Part shown: positions 8,411 to 16,716 of the stretch, piece by piece | How positions within the stretch are numbered: the stretch's first letter is position 1 | Layout: each line of letters starts with the position of its first letter | Source of the DNA: Nocardioides psychrotolerans | GTDB lineage: Bacteria > Actinomycetota > Actinomycetes > Propionibacteriales > Nocardioidaceae | Assembly (NCBI RefSeq): GCF_900113685.1 | Contig: NZ_FOQG01000003.1 | Span: 124,001-188,000 of the forward strand | Length of the DNA stretch: 64,000 bases | Reading direction: 5' to 3' | Translations under genes and position numbers: made by a program | Notes under the pieces: model-generated | The model's database searches: none | Seen by the model: the letters and a program-made list of their open reading frames with translations, nothing else | What the model was told of the DNA's origin: nothing

Positions 8411-10152
8411 CTCTCGACGATGACGAGGTCGGGACCTGCGGTGCGGATGGCCGCCGCGGTGGCACGCGTCGTGCGCAGCTGCAGCTCGTCGAGGCTCTCC
8501 CCCGGCGGGCCGCCCGGGCTGGTCAGCAGGCCCTCCCAGTAGGCATCCGAGCGGGAGAGCCCGATCGCGACCACGACATCCACGTCCATCAGGGGAAGGA
8601 CCTCGTCGAAGAAGGTCCCGCGCGCGTCGACGCAGGCCGCCTGGGCGTCCGGGTCGTTGCCCGCCCTCTCGTTGACCTGGTCGGCCTGCCAGGGACACCC
8701 GTTCTGCACGTTCGTGGAGACGGTCAGGTCGTGGTCGGCCGCGAGCGCGTAGAACATGGGGGTGAACATCGCGGCCTGGCTGTCACCGAGGAGCAGCACG
8801 TGCGCCCCTGTGCCGACGGCCTGGACGCAGGCGGTCGGCTCGTCGGCGGTGCACGGGGTGGGTGTCAGCTCCCCGACGTCCGCCTTGGCCGCCACGAGGT
8901 CGAGGTCCGGGACGCGACGGTCAAGCGCCGCGATGCCGGTCGGCCCCGAGCCGGCGGTGGTGGTGGTGACGACCGGTCGTCGGTCCAAGTCGAGCACGGG
9001 CGGGACGACCACCACGGCCGCGAGCACGCTCAGGGCAAGCCCGCTCAGCACGACCATCCGTGGGAGTCGGTGAAGGGTGGCTGCCCTGCGGATCGGGGTC
9101 TCGAGGAGGTGGCTCGACAGCGCGGCCAGCGCCGTGGAGAGGACAGCGCCGAGCACGGCCAGCACCAGCGGCCGGGCGTCGAGCACCCGCTCGAGGAAGA
9201 GCAGGATCGGCCAGTGCCACAGATAGGTGGCGTAGGAGAGCCGCCCCAGGTAGTTGGGGGTGGTCAGGGCGAGCGCCCGGGAGAGCGCGCCCTGCGGCGT
9301 CACCCACAGGCCCGCGACGAGGGCCACGGAGGCCGCGGTAGCGAGGATCCCCCGGGTCGAGGCCGTGACATCGACCAGGCTCGTCGCGACGAGGACCACC
9401 GCGACCAGGCCCGCTGCCGCCGTGGGGGTGCCCAGCCGCACGACGGAGCTGTCGGTCAGTCGGCCCGCCAGCTTGCGCACCAAGATGGTCAGCCCGATGC
9501 CGGCGACGAGCTGGTAGGCCCGGGTGTCCGTGGCGTAGTAGGCGTACGTCGGGTCGTCACCCGCCCTGACGACCTGCAGGGAGAGGGACGCGACGCCGGC
9601 CACGCCCACCACCATCGCGAGCGTCCTCACCGGCCGGCGGGACCACCGCAGCGCCAGGAGCACGACCAGCGGGAAGCCGATGTAGAACTGCTCCTCGATG
9701 GACAGCGACCAGAAGTGGAGGAAGGGGCTGGGCGACTCCACGGTCGCGAAGTAGTCCCGGGCCTCGCCGATGAACTGCCAGTTGGCGACGTAGAGGAGTG
9801 CGGCGCGCGCGTCGTCGACGAATCCGGCGCGGGTCGCCACCGAGGACGTGAGCAGCTCCAGCGCGGCGGCGGCCACGACGACGACCAGCGCCGCCGGCAG
9901 CAGGCGTCGCACCCGTCGCGCGTAGAAGTGCCTCAGGGAGAACGTCCCGCGCTGGTCGACCTCGCGCAGGATGACCCCGCTCACCAGGAAGCCGGAGAGG
10001 ACGAAGAACAGGTCCACGCCGATGAATCCGCCGGAGACCAGACCGACACCTGCGTGGTAGCCGACCACCAGGTAGACCGCGAGGGCCCTCACACCGTCGA
10101 GCTCCGGCCGGTACCTCAGGGACGGCGGTGGAGCGTCGGGGCGATGGTGCAC
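8086..10152 (-). CDS. Acyltransferase family 3 / SGNH protein (OafA-like)
   Basis: A 688-residue integral membrane enzyme predicted to move acyl groups (usually acetyl) across the membrane onto cell-surface sugars. The N-terminal half has the Acyl_transf_3 pattern: ELDGVRALAVYLVVGYHAG with His33, then GGFIGVDLFFVLSGFLVS and RRVRRLLPAAL, and about ten membrane segments to residue 390. The periplasmic C-terminal half is an SGNH domain with nucleophile block LLLGDSQAAMF near 454 and a closing Asp-His pair in KDRDHIT near 662. The ATG at 10152 gives an opening normal for the family. Its 3' end is copied twice upstream. Confidence 0.93.
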   Translation of the reverse strand: MHHRPDAPPPSLRYRPELDGVRALAVYLVVGYHAGVGLVSGGFIGVDLFFVLSGFLVSGVILREVDQRGTFSLRHFYARRVRRLLPAALVVVVAAAALELLTSSVATRAGFVDDARAALLYVANWQFIGEARDYFATVESPSPFLHFWSLSIEEQFYIGFPLVVLLALRWSRRPVRTLAMVVGVAGVASLSLQVVRAGDDPTYAYYATDTRAYQLVAGIGLTILVRKLAGRLTDSSVVRLGTPTAAAGLVAVVLVATSLVDVTASTRGILATAASVALVAGLWVTPQGALSRALALTTPNYLGRLSYATYLWHWPILLFLERVLDARPLVLAVLGAVLSTALAALSSHLLETPIRRAATLHRLPRMVVLSGLALSVLAAVVVVPPVLDLDRRPVVTTTTAGSGPTGIAALDRRVPDLDLVAAKADVGELTPTPCTADEPTACVQAVGTGAHVLLLGDSQAAMFTPMFYALAADHDLTVSTNVQNGCPWQADQVNERAGNDPDAQAACVDARGTFFDEVLPLMDVDVVVAIGLSRSDAYWEGLLTSPGGPPGESLDELQLRTTRATAAAIRTAGPDLVIVESIFGTEGYGITGFDPIECLAAADRVADCAVQPPLEAPAVDDIYGVLDTEAAGIATIDLTDVICPDRPLCHPIKGGTVIWKDRDHITASWFVKQREAVWRRLLATGLLA

Positions 10153-10187
10153 GGCGCGATCCTAGTCGGGTCGTGCCGGCGCCCCCG

Positions 10188-10619
10188 CTAGGAGGGCAGG
10201 GTCCTGTCCAGGGGCAGGAAGTGGGCCAGGCACCGGTCGACCCAGGTCGCCAGGACGACCAGGTCGCGCAGGTCGACCGCAGCCGTGACGCCACCCATGC
10301 CCTCCCGGAGGATGACCACGTGGCGACCCAGCAGCGCCCGCATGACCTCGTGGAAGGACGGCTCACGCCCGCCCAGGATCGCCAGGTCGTCGAAGACGTC
10401 CGCGTAGTCCTCCCAGGGGAAGCCGTGGAGGTCGGCGAAGTCGCTCACGAGCCCGTGCTCGCCGGGAGTCAGGGCCGCGACGGCGGCCCGATCGGCGTGG
10501 CGCTCCCGCTCCAGGGTGTGTGCTGCGGTCATAGAGCCCATTAGTACGGTCCGCACCGCGCGATCTCCAGGGGTCGGGGCCAGTCCGAACAACTCCGAAC
10601 AAGTCCCGGATTCAGCCAC
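10188..10619 (-). CDS. Hypothetical protein
   Basis: Up to 143 residues, no family recognised. The centre (DFADLHGFPWEDYADVFDDLAIL, then a second half with VVILREGMGGVTAAVDLRDLVVLATWVDRCL) looks like a soluble helical domain, with no signal peptide or membrane span. The start is uncertain: the ATGs at 10541 and 10532 are alternatives, giving a protein of about 115 residues without the poorly conserved-looking opening. It is divergent from the HTH/ECF-S fusion gene and may share a promoter region with it. Confidence 0.55.
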   Translation of the reverse strand: MAESGTCSELFGLAPTPGDRAVRTVLMGSMTAAHTLERERHADRAAVAALTPGEHGLVSDFADLHGFPWEDYADVFDDLAILGGREPSFHEVMRALLGRHVVILREGMGGVTAAVDLRDLVVLATWVDRCLAHFLPLDRTLPS

Positions 10620-10680
10620 GTCCGCGTCCGGCGGTGACTAGGGTGGGCGGACATCCCGACCTGCAGCTGGAGGAGTGCCC

Positions 10681-11625
10681 GTGGAGGTGCCGGGCACCCC
10701 GCCCGAGTCGCGCACCATGCCCCGTTGGGACCCCTTGGCCCTCGAGCTGCAGGCGTTGCGCACGAGCGCCGGAGACCCGTCGTTCGCCGAGATCGCGCGC
10801 CGCGTGAGCGAGCAGCGGCTGGCCCGTGACGTGAGCCCGCACGCGGCTCGCGTCGCGCGCACGACGGTCTACGACGCCTTCCGCACGGGTCGTGCCCGCG
10901 TGAACCTCGAGCTCGTGCGGGACATCAGCACGGCGCTCGGCGCAAGCGACGCCGACGTCGACGCGTGGGTCACGCGCTGCCGGGACGTTCAGCAGCCGGA
11001 GCCACACCAGGCGACCGCGCCAGCACCGCCGCCCGTCCCACCCACGAGCGTCCGGGAGTCGGTGCTGTTGATGGCCGCCTGCCTGGGGATCAATCTCCTG
11101 GGTCGCTTGTTCGTGGACTTCCTCGACCTGCCCATCCACCTCGACATGGTGGGGACAGCCATCGCCGCGATCGCGCTCGGCCCGTGGCGCGGCGCTGCCG
11201 TCGGCGCCTCGACCAACGTGGTCGGCGCCCTGCTCAGCGGCGCCGCGTCCCTCCCCTTCGCGCTCGTCAACGTCGCCGGAGCCCTTGCCTGGGGCTACGG
11301 CGTACGACGGTTCGGCCTGGGTCGCACGCTGCCACGCTTCCTCGCGCTCAACGTCATGGTGGCGGGCATCTCCACGCTCCTCGCGGTGCCGATCCTGGTG
11401 GGGCTCTACGGCGGGTCCGCCGGCAACGGCCAGGACGCGATCACCGCGACCTTCATGGCGCTCACCGACCAGCTGATCGTGTCGGTGGGCTTCTCCAACC
11501 TGCTGGTCTCCCTCGCCGACAAGCTCTTCAGCGGGTTCGTCGCCCTCGTCGTCATCTCGACCCTGCCGGCCGGGCTCCGGCTCGGCTCGCAGCTGGTGCT
11601 GTCCGCACCTCCCCCGCCGCGGTGA
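10681..11625 (+). CDS. HTH-domain / ECF transporter S-component fusion
   Basis: A 314-residue protein with two parts. Residues about 15-105 look like the helix-turn-helix of actinobacterial regulators (LALELQALRTSAGDPSFAEIARRV, TTVYDAF, NLELVRDISTALGASDADVDAWVTRC). A Pro/Ala linker leads to about six membrane segments that read as an ECF S-component (HLDMVGTAIAAIALGPWRGA, PFALVNVAGALAWGYGVRRFG, a final DKLFSGFVALVVISTLP). S-components bind vitamins or metal ions in the membrane; no ECF ATPase or T-component is nearby. The GTG at 10681 is chosen because GGAGG ends 7 bases before it; the GTG at 10675 overlaps that site. Confidence 0.72.
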   Translation: MEVPGTPPESRTMPRWDPLALELQALRTSAGDPSFAEIARRVSEQRLARDVSPHAARVARTTVYDAFRTGRARVNLELVRDISTALGASDADVDAWVTRCRDVQQPEPHQATAPAPPPVPPTSVRESVLLMAACLGINLLGRLFVDFLDLPIHLDMVGTAIAAIALGPWRGAAVGASTNVVGALLSGAASLPFALVNVAGALAWGYGVRRFGLGRTLPRFLALNVMVAGISTLLAVPILVGLYGGSAGNGQDAITATFMALTDQLIVSVGFSNLLVSLADKLFSGFVALVVISTLPAGLRLGSQLVLSAPPPPR

Positions 11626-11632
11626 GCTGAGG

Positions 11633-12937
11633 TCAGTCGCGCCGGCGCGCCAGCACCGGCCGGAGCAGAACCGCCACGATCAGGGCCCCGCCGGCCAGGA
11701 GTCCCCACCACACCGCGTTGCGCTTCGTGCTCGCCAGCACGTCGGCCTTCGGCTGGGGTGCCACGGCGCGCTGGTCACCCTCGGCGACGACCTGGGTCCC
11801 GCCCACGTCCCCCTCGGCCGTGGGCCGCAGGGGCCGGGTGAGCGCCTCGACGGGTTGGACCACACCGTGACCGGTCAGCACCGTGGCGGCACGCAGCGAT
11901 CCCGTGGCCGTGCTCTCGAGCCGGGCGACGACCTGGCGCGCGGACTCGGCAGGGAAGGCGGAGCGCACCAGGGCCGCGACGCCCGCCACCTCGGCGGCGG
12001 CCCAGATCGTGGAGATGTCCGGCAGCAGGCACGTGCTTCGCCCGTCGATGGCGACCGACACCGCGTCGGCAGTGGGCGCTGCCAGGTCCGTGGCCGAGCT
12101 GCGCAGGACGTCATCGTCGGCGTCGTCGACGACCACCTCCTCCTCGACCAGCACGGTTGCCGTCGCGTTGACCGCGAGGACCCCCGGGTGCGCGGCCGGC
12201 CAGATCACCGGGCGCACGTCCTCGCCGTGGGGCGGCTCCTCACCGTCGTAGCCGAGCTCGGGATAGAGAGCGTCGGACTCCTCGGTCGGTCGGTCGCCGC
12301 TCGCCGCGACCACGAGCACGTCCTTGGCGCTCAGGTCGGCGAGCACCTCGCGCAGGTCGGCGTCGAGCTCGGGAGTGCGGGCGAAGCTGAGCCCGACCAC
12401 GAGCACGCCCACGTCGCCACGCGGCAGGCCGGCGACGTAGCGCAGCCCCTCGAGCAGCAGGTCGGCACGTGGGCCGACCTCGTCGCTGGTGTCGTCGGGG
12501 TCGCGCCGGTCATAGACCCGCACGTCCAGGATCGTCGCGCCGGGGGCGATCCCGATCGGCGCCTCGGCCGTGCCCTGGGCGGCGATCAGCCCGGCCATCG
12601 AGGTGCCCTGGTGGTCGACGAGCGCGCGCACGGGTCGCCCGGCGGGGCGCACGACGTCCATGAGCTCGTGATCCGCGACACCCGAGTCGAGCACGGCCAC
12701 GGTCACGCCGGCACCGGGCACACGACCGCGCTCGGCCGCGATCTCCTGCGCACGCGCCACCTGCATCAGCTGGACCGGCGACCCGGTGCGCTCGGTCGCC
12801 AGGACGTCGGGCTGGTCGCTGGCGATGTTCTCGCAGACCTGGTCGACGGCGTACGCCGGCGCGTTGCCGCCCAGGGCGAGCAACCCGAGGGTCAGGCCGG
12901 CCGCGACCACGCCGCGCCCCGCACGGCTCACTCGCAC
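11633..12937 (-). CDS. mycP: ESX mycosin (subtilase), probably catalytically inactive
   Basis: Membrane-anchored subtilase of the type VII secretion system: signal peptide at 1-30, subtilase domain, Pro/Glu-poor linker, C-terminal anchor (WWGLLAGGALIVAVLL) and RRRD tail. Asp84 in VAVLDSGV is the catalytic Asp. At the His site the sequence is DHQGTSMAG (Gln110 where GHGT has His, His109 shifted by one), and at the Ser site STIWAAAEVAGVAALVR has Ile311 where GTS has Ser. The oxyanion Asn region reads VVGLS. Family and position are clear; proteolysis is doubtful. In mycobacteria MycP also stabilises the membrane complex independently of proteolysis. It overlaps eccB by 10 bases. Confidence 0.88.
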   Translation of the reverse strand: MRVSRAGRGVVAAGLTLGLLALGGNAPAYAVDQVCENIASDQPDVLATERTGSPVQLMQVARAQEIAAERGRVPGAGVTVAVLDSGVADHELMDVVRPAGRPVRALVDHQGTSMAGLIAAQGTAEAPIGIAPGATILDVRVYDRRDPDDTSDEVGPRADLLLEGLRYVAGLPRGDVGVLVVGLSFARTPELDADLREVLADLSAKDVLVVAASGDRPTEESDALYPELGYDGEEPPHGEDVRPVIWPAAHPGVLAVNATATVLVEEEVVVDDADDDVLRSSATDLAAPTADAVSVAIDGRSTCLLPDISTIWAAAEVAGVAALVRSAFPAESARQVVARLESTATGSLRAATVLTGHGVVQPVEALTRPLRPTAEGDVGGTQVVAEGDQRAVAPQPKADVLASTKRNAVWWGLLAGGALIVAVLLRPVLARRRD

Positions 12938-14424
12938 GAGCGACTCTCGCCGCCCTGGTCAGCGGACGGGGCGCCGGACGGGGCGCCGGACGGGTCGTCA
13001 GCGGTGCCCTGCCCCAGCTCCTCGGGTCTCGTCGGCGGGCACAGGGCCGCGTCGACCGAGAGGGCCTCCCCCTCGATGAACAGCTCGAGCCAGCTGTCGG
13101 GGACCACCGGCGCGTCGTCGTCGCCGAAACCGAGGTTGGCCACCGCGTCGGTGCCGATCAGCGCATAGGAGTAGCCCTTGGCGTCGATGACGAACGGTTC
13201 GCCGACCTGGGCGCTCTCCCAGCCCCCGGACAGCACGAACGCGCCCTTGCCGGGGTCGACCGTGACGTCGCGCTCGCCGCCGTCGATCTCGGCAGCGCTG
13301 GCCTCGTCCTCGGGCAGCTCGACCAGGACGACACCCGGGACCGAGCCGAACTCCGGCTCTAGCCGGGCGCACTGCTCTCCCGCGACCGGGCGCAGGGCGG
13401 CCCCCGGCCAGTGGGCGTCGAGGTAGGGCTCGACGCCCGCGGTGACGTCGGGTGGGGTGGTGAGCCCGAGGTCGCGCGCGACCCGGGGTAGGCGGGCGTC
13501 GAGGTAGACCGCCCGGGCGAACTCGCTGAACTGGGCCGGACCGCCACGGGTGACGACGAAGAGCTGGGCGTCGATCTCGTAGTAGTCGCCGATGCGGGCG
13601 CTGTCCGGGAGTCCGCCCTGGCCGGCCTGGTCGGACACCTCGCCGAACCCGGCGAGGTCGAAGCCGGCGAAGTCGAGAGCCCCACCGCGCGGGAAGAGCG
13701 CGAGCCAGTCGGCCGACACGACCTTGGCCTGCTCGAGGATCGGCAGGTCGAGCGCCCGCAGGGTGTTGTCGAGGCCCGGCAGGTTCTGCGGTAGCTCATA
13801 GCTGTAGGCCCGCGACGTCTCGGTGCCCTCCGGCCTCGACTGGGCGATGACGTAGAACGAGCCCTGGCTCTTGACCAGCAACCCGGCGTCGGGAGCGGCC
13901 GTCACCCGACTCGTGTCGGACACGTCGAACCGCAGGCCCTGGCCGTCGTCGGTGCAGGCGGTCCAGCCGGTCTGGATGAGGTCGTCGGTCTCGGGCACGG
14001 TCACCGGCGCTCCCAGGATCCCGATGTCGGCTCCCGGGGTCATGGTGTCGATCTCGGCCTGCGGCACGACCTCGGGGACGGAGTCCTCCTCCCCCAGGAT
14101 CAGCTGGGCGGAGGTGATGTTGATGACCGGGCGGACCTGCGGGTTGCCGTCCGCATCGGGCTCGAGCACGACGTAGGAGGCGCCCTTCTCCTTGGACTGC
14201 ACCAGGCCGGGTTGCTCCCAGTCGATGTTCACGTCGGGCTTGAAGACCCCCGCGATCGCCGCACCGGCCAACAGCAGCACCGCGAGCGCTGCGCCACCGA
14301 TGATCGTGCGCCCCGGTCGGGTCGGCTCGACCTCACGGCCCCCGGGGGCGCCGGACACGAAGGCGGTGACGAGCCTGCGCCGGCTGAAGGAGTAGGCCTC
14401 GACGAGGTCCTTCTTGGTGGCCAT
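12928..14424 (-). CDS. eccB: Type VII secretion protein EccB
   Basis: Core membrane-complex subunit of ESX, 498 residues: a short cytoplasmic opening typical of EccB (MATKKDLVEAYSFSRRRLVTAFVSG), one membrane segment at about 40-60 and a large extracytoplasmic part. The last 40 or so residues are low-complexity (repeated GAPSGAPS-like units), which may be a flexible tail. EccB proteins have been proposed to have ATPase activity, but nothing in this sequence shows it. It lies 6 bases after eccD and overlaps mycP, so the three form one transcription unit. Confidence 0.95.
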   Translation of the reverse strand: MATKKDLVEAYSFSRRRLVTAFVSGAPGGREVEPTRPGRTIIGGAALAVLLLAGAAIAGVFKPDVNIDWEQPGLVQSKEKGASYVVLEPDADGNPQVRPVINITSAQLILGEEDSVPEVVPQAEIDTMTPGADIGILGAPVTVPETDDLIQTGWTACTDDGQGLRFDVSDTSRVTAAPDAGLLVKSQGSFYVIAQSRPEGTETSRAYSYELPQNLPGLDNTLRALDLPILEQAKVVSADWLALFPRGGALDFAGFDLAGFGEVSDQAGQGGLPDSARIGDYYEIDAQLFVVTRGGPAQFSEFARAVYLDARLPRVARDLGLTTPPDVTAGVEPYLDAHWPGAALRPVAGEQCARLEPEFGSVPGVVLVELPEDEASAAEIDGGERDVTVDPGKGAFVLSGGWESAQVGEPFVIDAKGYSYALIGTDAVANLGFGDDDAPVVPDSWLELFIEGEALSVDAALCPPTRPEELGQGTADDPSGAPSGAPSADQGGESRSCE

Positions 14425-14430
14425 CGCCGC

Positions 14431-15795
14431 TCAGCTCCCGCGCACGGACTCGAACGCGCCGACGGCGAGCACGAGCAGGGGAAGCAGGGTGAGCAGCGCG
14501 ATGCTCTCGACGACGTCGCCGAAGCGCCCGCGACGCACCGAGGGTGTCGACGGCAGCAGGGTGACCGCCAGCAGGACGGCGCCGGAGGCCGCGAGGACCA
14601 CGGCGGCGACCGGTCGCCAGGCCTCGTGCAACGTCAGGACGGAGGCGGCCACCGCGACGAGGCCGACGATGCCGGAGACGAGCCCGACCAGGACCTCGGA
14701 GCCCGTGCGGTACTGGCGGGTGCGCAGCATGACAATCAGGCAGGCGACGACGACCAGCAGCGTGCCGAAGAGACCCCGGGAGACCGCCACGGGCGCGATC
14801 AGGACGAGGAGGAGACCGACCGTGCCGGAGATGGCGATCAGGATCTCGTGGGCGACCCGGGCGTCGGCCCCGACGCGTCCGGCGTCGACCTCGTCGGGGT
14901 CGGCGGTGATGTCGGCCGTGGAGTAGAGCTGGTCGACGGTGGTCTTGGTGACCCCCAGCGCGAGCCAGGGGAACACGCTGCCGATCATCACCACGACGGT
15001 CATGACGATGGGTAGCAGGATCGTCGGGTCGACCTCGGTGGAGTCGACCAGGAAGCCGGTGCCGAGGAAGACGGCGCCCACCAGGACCGGCGGGATCACC
15101 AACGTCCGGCCGTCTCCCAGACCGACGAGGCAGATCAGGCCGGCCACCATGGCCCCGGCCCCGGCGCACGCGACGGGTGTCCCGGACAGGTCCGCGAGAC
15201 CGCCCTCGGGGGCGAGCATGAAGCCCGCGACGGCGGCATAACCGGCGCCCATCCAGGCCACGGCCACGGCTGCTTCGGCCTCGACCTGCACCCGGGAGAG
15301 CACGATCGCCCCGGCCACCAGGACGAGCGCCACCGTCGCCGCCGCGGCGGCGGCCAGCTGGGAGCCTTCCTGCACGATCAGCGACACGGCACCGAGGGCC
15401 ATCAGCAGGGCCCCCGCACTCAACGCCGTACGGCGCCCGGAAGCGGGCTGCCATGGCTTGAGGTCGCGCTCCACGACATCCGTCATGGCCTCGACCACGT
15501 CGTCGTAGACGCGCGGTGCCACGTCGTCGATGCCGGCGGTAACGGTGAGCGTCACGCCGTCCTCGACGCCCTGGAGGGTGAGACCGGAGTCGGTGGCCAG
15601 TCGGCGCCCCTCCGAGGTGAGCAGGTGGTAGCCGCCGTAGACGGTGGTGGCGTCGAGCATGCCGACGCTGCGGGCGAGCTCGGGCACCAGCTCGGCCACC
15701 GGCACGGCCCCCGGCAGCACCAGGTCGACGCGGCGGGCGCCGGACGTGACCGTCACGCGCACCAGCCCCGAGGTCCCGACGGGGGTCTGGCTCAT
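14431..15795 (-). CDS. eccD: Type VII secretion integral membrane protein EccD (first copy)
   Basis: A 454-residue protein: residues 1-90 form a YukD-like ubiquitin fold (LVRVTVTSGARRVDLVLPG, VEDGVTLTV), a cytoplasmic linker (DVVERDLKPWQP) follows, and the rest is about eleven membrane helices, the organisation of EccD, which builds the hydrophobic ring of the ESX membrane complex. The ATG at 15795 is chosen because GGGAG lies 6-10 bases before it; an in-frame TTG 12 bases upstream overlaps that site. It heads eccD-eccB-mycP. A paralogue lies at 16717-18099. Confidence 0.93.
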   Translation of the reverse strand: MSQTPVGTSGLVRVTVTSGARRVDLVLPGAVPVAELVPELARSVGMLDATTVYGGYHLLTSEGRRLATDSGLTLQGVEDGVTLTVTAGIDDVAPRVYDDVVEAMTDVVERDLKPWQPASGRRTALSAGALLMALGAVSLIVQEGSQLAAAAAATVALVLVAGAIVLSRVQVEAEAAVAVAWMGAGYAAVAGFMLAPEGGLADLSGTPVACAGAGAMVAGLICLVGLGDGRTLVIPPVLVGAVFLGTGFLVDSTEVDPTILLPIVMTVVVMIGSVFPWLALGVTKTTVDQLYSTADITADPDEVDAGRVGADARVAHEILIAISGTVGLLLVLIAPVAVSRGLFGTLLVVVACLIVMLRTRQYRTGSEVLVGLVSGIVGLVAVAASVLTLHEAWRPVAAVVLAASGAVLLAVTLLPSTPSVRRGRFGDVVESIALLTLLPLLVLAVGAFESVRGS

Positions 15796-15882
15796 GGTTT
15801 CTCCCAAGATGTGCGCAGCGGACGAGCCAGGCGCATGCTACCCGCCGACCAGCCCCGCGAGGGACAGCTGCACGAGGACGTG

Positions 15883-15917
15883 CGAAGGGGCCGACACGGC
15901 ATGTGTCGACCCCTTCG
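15883..15917 (-). terminator. Strong stem-loop between esx pair and eccD
   Basis: CGAAGGGGTCGACAC and GTGTCGGCCCCTTCG pair almost perfectly around a short ATGCC loop. No U-run follows, so it may be a processing or attenuation hairpin rather than a full terminator. Its place downstream of the two WXG100 genes and upstream of eccD would let the small substrates be made in excess over the machinery, which is inference. Confidence 0.6.
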
Positions 15918-15946
15918 AGGCCTGAGTCCGTCGGCGGACGCAGGAC

Positions 15947-16243
15947 TCAGATCTCGAACTGAGCGGCGCCGCGGGCGTCCGCGGCCTTGTACTCGGCGTT
16001 GGACTGGTAGACCGTCTGGCTGCTGCGGTCGAGCAGGTCGCGCATCTCTTGGATGGCCCAGTCCCACTTGGCCTTCGAGACGCGGTACTGCTCCTGCGCG
16101 TTACCCATCCACTGGCTGCGCAGCGGCTCGAGCTCCTGCTCGAGGCGGTTCATGCGGTCGTCGATGTCCTTGACCTTCTGGTACATGTCGGCTGCGGCCT
16201 GGTCGACCGCACCGTGGTTGACGCGGATTCCGTCGAGACTCAT
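15947..16243 (-). CDS. WXG100 family protein (EsxB-like)
   Basis: A 98-residue helical-hairpin protein with the WXG turn as WMG in LRSQWMGNAQEQYR near residue 45. The C-terminal half holds YQSNAEYKAADARGAAQFEI; the YxxxD/E export signal of CFP-10-type partners is best matched by YQSNAEY. Such proteins are exported by ESX systems as heterodimers. It follows the other WXG100 gene by 11 bases in the same direction, so the two are made together and probably pair. Confidence 0.93.
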   Translation of the reverse strand: MSLDGIRVNHGAVDQAAADMYQKVKDIDDRMNRLEQELEPLRSQWMGNAQEQYRVSKAKWDWAIQEMRDLLDRSSQTVYQSNAEYKAADARGAAQFEI

Positions 16244-16254
16244 GTCGATGCTCC

Positions 16255-16578
16255 TCAGTTGCCCATACGGTTGGAAAGATTGGTGAAGTTGGCGCCCTGG
16301 GCGTCGTCCGTGCTGATGTTGTCGCGCTCGGTGACGCCCAGAGAGTTCTCGAACTCGTTGAGGGCCTCGACGATGACCTGCTGCTTCTCGGTCCAGGCCT
16401 GCTGGAGGGCGAAGAACGCCGTGGCGCCCTGGCCGCCCCAGCGGCCCTGGACACCGGAGATCTGGTCCGTCAGCTGACGGCTGATGTTGTTGAAGTCGAT
16501 CCGCGCGTCAGACACCATGCCGGCAGCGCGGGTCAGGACTCCTTCGCCTTGGCCGAAATCTTGGGCGTTCTCTGCCAT
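16255..16578 (-). CDS. WXG100 family protein (EsxA-like)
   Basis: A 107-residue protein with the WXG turn as WGG in GVQGRWGGQGATAFF near residue 46, flanked by two long helices, and a flexible tail with ANFTNLSNRMGN. The ATG at 16578 is chosen because AAGGAGAAGG lies just upstream and the product then has normal family length; a longer in-frame reading adds 36 Arg/Pro-rich residues unlike the family. It is the first of the two-gene esx unit and likely the partner of the protein at 15947-16243. Confidence 0.94.
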   Translation of the reverse strand: MAENAQDFGQGEGVLTRAAGMVSDARIDFNNISRQLTDQISGVQGRWGGQGATAFFALQQAWTEKQQVIVEALNEFENSLGVTERDNISTDDAQGANFTNLSNRMGN

Positions 16579-16716
16579 CGCCTTCTCCTTCGTTCCTGGC
16601 GGCAGGGAGCCGCGCATCGGGTGGGTCATTCGTGGGGTGAAACGCTGTCTCGGGGCCCTGCTCCTGGCGGGGAGCGGGACACGCACGTCCCTACCCGGGG
16701 GTAAAACCCCTAAACC

